From Gemmataceae bacterium (GTDB lineage: Bacteria; Planctomycetota; Planctomycetia; Gemmatales; Gemmataceae), in the NCBI GenBank assembly GCA_026418875.1, contig JAOAAM010000068.1, forward strand, positions 1 through 16,246: 16,246 bases of DNA. The letters are read 5' to 3'. Below the pieces are notes generated by a model. It was not told where the DNA came from. It did not search any database and saw nothing but the letters and a program-made list of their open reading frames with translations. The translations under genes were made by a program, and so were the position numbers. Shown in pieces: positions 14,845-16,246 of this stretch (the stretch's first letter is position 1; the number at the start of each line of letters is the position of its first letter).

Positions 14845-15750
14845 ATGAATCGGGAGCGACTCGCAGTGCCGGTGGTGATTCTGTTTTGGATGTCGCCATG
14901 GGTACCCGCCCAAGAGAGCAAGCCCGCCAACGAGGCGGCGTCGGTGCGGCAACTGCTGAAACGTTATGTCGAGCGCTACAACCAGGGCGACGTGGCGGGT
15001 TTGATGGAGTTGTGGTCGGACGATCCCGAGGTCGTGGACGATTCGGGGCGATCGACGCGCGGTCGGAAGGCCGTGGAGCAATTATTCAAAAGTTTCTTCG
15101 AGGATCAGAAGGGGAATCAGCTGAGCCTCAGCGAGAAGGGCCTGCGGTTCGTCACGCCGGACGTGGCCGTGATCGATGGACTGGTCAAAGTGACCGCAAC
15201 GGAGGGCGAGTCGGAAACCGGTGCGTTCAACGCCCTGGTGGTGCGGCAAAATGGGCAGTGGCGATTGGCGCGAATCCAGGATGTGCCGCTGAACACTGCC
15301 GACTCGGCGGCCGGCGCGGCCAGCCAATTGAAACAACTCGAATGGCTCGTCGGCGAGTGGGAGAGCGAAGGGAAAAACACGCCGGTCACCCTCTCCTGCC
15401 AATGGACCCGTAATCGCGGCTTCCTCCGCATCGAACAAACCATCCACTTGAAGGACCGCGAGCCGGTTTCGGTAACCAAGCTCATCGGTTGGGACCCGTT
15501 GAATCAACAGATTCGGATGTGGCTCTTCGACTCGAACGGCGGATTCGGCGAGGGGTTCTGGACCCGTACCGGCAACCGATGGACGATCGACGTCGCGGGC
15601 GTCCTCTCCGACGGCCGGCAGGCCATATCGACCAACAGTTGGAAATACGTCGACGACACGACGTGTGAATGGGAGTCCGTCAACCGGCAAGTGGATGGTC
15701 AGCCCGCGCCGGACATCTTCATCAAGTTCGTCAAGAAGGCCACGAAATAA
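14845..15750 (+). CDS. Secreted SnoaL/SgcJ-like (NTF2-fold) protein with DUF1579-like second half
   Basis: This 301-residue exported protein starts with a signal peptide, cleavage expected after V-P-A (residue 22). Residues about 30-150 form an NTF2-like domain of the SgcJ/EcaC or SnoaL kind: L-L-K-R-Y-V-E-R-Y-N-Q-G-D-V-A-G-L-M-E-L-W, then D-D-P-E-V-V-D, R-G-R-K-A-V-E and the final G-Q-W-R-L-A-R-I-Q-D. Residues about 160-301, starting L-E-W-L-V-G-E-W-E-S-E-G, resemble the DUF1579-type lipocalin-like domain, with repeated W and beta strands. Such combinations are common and uncharacterised in planctomycetes; no catalytic role can be assigned. ATG at 14845 has GAGG seven bases upstream. The next gene follows after 14 bases, so both likely form one transcript. 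Confidence 0.85.
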   Translation: MNRERLAVPVVILFWMSPWVPAQESKPANEAASVRQLLKRYVERYNQGDVAGLMELWSDDPEVVDDSGRSTRGRKAVEQLFKSFFEDQKGNQLSLSEKGLRFVTPDVAVIDGLVKVTATEGESETGAFNALVVRQNGQWRLARIQDVPLNTADSAAGAASQLKQLEWLVGEWESEGKNTPVTLSCQWTRNRGFLRIEQTIHLKDREPVSVTKLIGWDPLNQQIRMWLFDSNGGFGEGFWTRTGNRWTIDVAGVLSDGRQAISTNSWKYVDDTTCEWESVNRQVDGQPAPDIFIKFVKKATK

Positions 15751-15764
15751 CCGAGGTGACGGTC

Positions 15765-16227
15765 ATGTCTGGACGACGCCTTGCCGGGATTTTGATCGGC
15801 GGCTTGTTGTTGGCACCGAACGTGGTTGGACAGGTTCCGCGTCCGAAACCGCCGGCCAAGCCCGCGCCGAACGTTTCCCGGCCCAACATTCCAACGCCCC
15901 TGCCGCAAGCGCGACCGGCGGCACCGGCCGTGCCAGCCGCCCGACCCAATGTGCCACGACCGTCGGTCACGCCCAACCCGGCGGTAGCCCGTCCCGCACC
16001 GGTTCCCAAACCGCCGGCCACGGCCCAGCGGCCCCAACTCCCGACGCCGACCCCCCTGCCCAACCCGCCGCAGATCAGCCGCCCCTCGCCCAGCCCGGTC
16101 CCCCGGCCGAACCCCGGGCTGCCCAACAACGTCACCCGACCCACCGTGCCGCCGAGCATCGCCCAGCGACCCACGCCGCTCCCCGGGGGAGGCACCACCC
16201 CGAAACCCGGCATCGGCCCCTCCCGAC
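15765..16227 (+). CDS. Proline-rich secreted protein, 3' truncated
   Basis: An ATG at 15765 with GAGGTG about six bases upstream opens a frame that runs to the end of native sequence without a stop (154 codons). Residues 1 to about 22 are a signal peptide (R-R then I-L-I-G-G-L-L-L-A-P). The rest is a low-complexity chain dominated by Pro, Arg, Ala, Asn and Thr, with repeated P-R-P-N, P-x-P and P-T-P-L-P units and no Cys. It would be exported and extended, perhaps a cell-surface linker or wall-associated segment. Codons after 16227 come from the adapter and are not real. Its function and full length are unknown. Strong GC bias at third positions in this frame supports coding. Confidence 0.72.
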
Positions 16228-16246
16228 CTGTCTCTTATACACATCT
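16228..16246 (+). other. Nextera/Tn5 mosaic-end adapter (sequencing artefact)
   Basis: The last 19 bases, CTGTCTCTTATACACATCT, equal the reverse complement of the Tn5 mosaic end used in Nextera libraries. This is untrimmed adapter at a contig end and not part of the organism's genome. Confidence 0.98.

Noticed and set aside
14344..15081. Minus-strand ORF of 245 residues opposite the small UGA ORF
   Set aside because: It crosses the terminator and opposes the end of arsR and the signal peptide of the SnoaL-like gene, with no recognisable motif. The plus-strand features explain the region better.
15699..16244. Minus-strand ORF of 181 residues beginning M-C-I-R-D-R-S
   Set aside because: Its first codons are translated Nextera adapter, and the rest is antisense to the proline-rich gene and the end of the SnoaL-like gene.

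Overview
The window looks like the end of an assembly contig from a planctomycete, probably near Gemmata and its relatives. The evidence is a GC-rich genome with a type-IV-prepilin-like DUF1559 protein (H-x9-DG box), a small lipoprotein of the kind often found beside DUF1559 genes, a SnoaL-type secreted protein and a proline-rich secreted protein. The last 19 bases (16228-16246) are a Nextera/Tn5 mosaic-end adapter, so native sequence ends at 16227.

Layout. 2-769 (+): C-terminal part of a P1B-type Cu+ ATPase, cut by the left edge. 787-1215 (-): small lipoprotein. 1391-2341 (-): DUF1559 prepilin-like protein with its own rho-independent terminator. 2602-5513 (+): a two-gene operon with an NtrB-like membrane sensor kinase and an NtrC-family sigma-54 activator. 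Near-consensus -24/-12 promoters on the same strand lie upstream of the operon (2460-2475) and just after it (5644-5659). The second is followed within about 65 nt by a strong terminator, so it could drive a small RNA. 5857-9207 (+): a three-domain nuclease/exonuclease/helicase protein. 9365-13989 (+): a membrane fusion protein and an RND efflux permease, overlapping by 4 nt. 14044-14364 (+): an ArsR-family repressor. 14462-14641 (+): a small membrane ORF with an in-frame UGA, a possible selenoprotein. 14845 to the right edge (+): a SnoaL-like secreted protein and a proline-rich secreted protein.

How the parts work together. A 31-bp element identical at 26 positions (core ATATCG-N8-CGATAT) sits inside the promoter of the efflux operon and inside the promoter of arsR. 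This points to one ArsR regulon holding the RND pump, the repressor and the small UGA-containing ORF. The kinase/activator pair probably regulates itself through sigma-54 and may also drive the adjacent candidate small RNA. The most unusual item is the small ORF: a single membrane helix, then P-K-L-G-V-P-T, then UGA, then M-S-G-A-C-R and a Pro/Ser-rich tail, with a hairpin at the position expected of a bacterial SECIS element.
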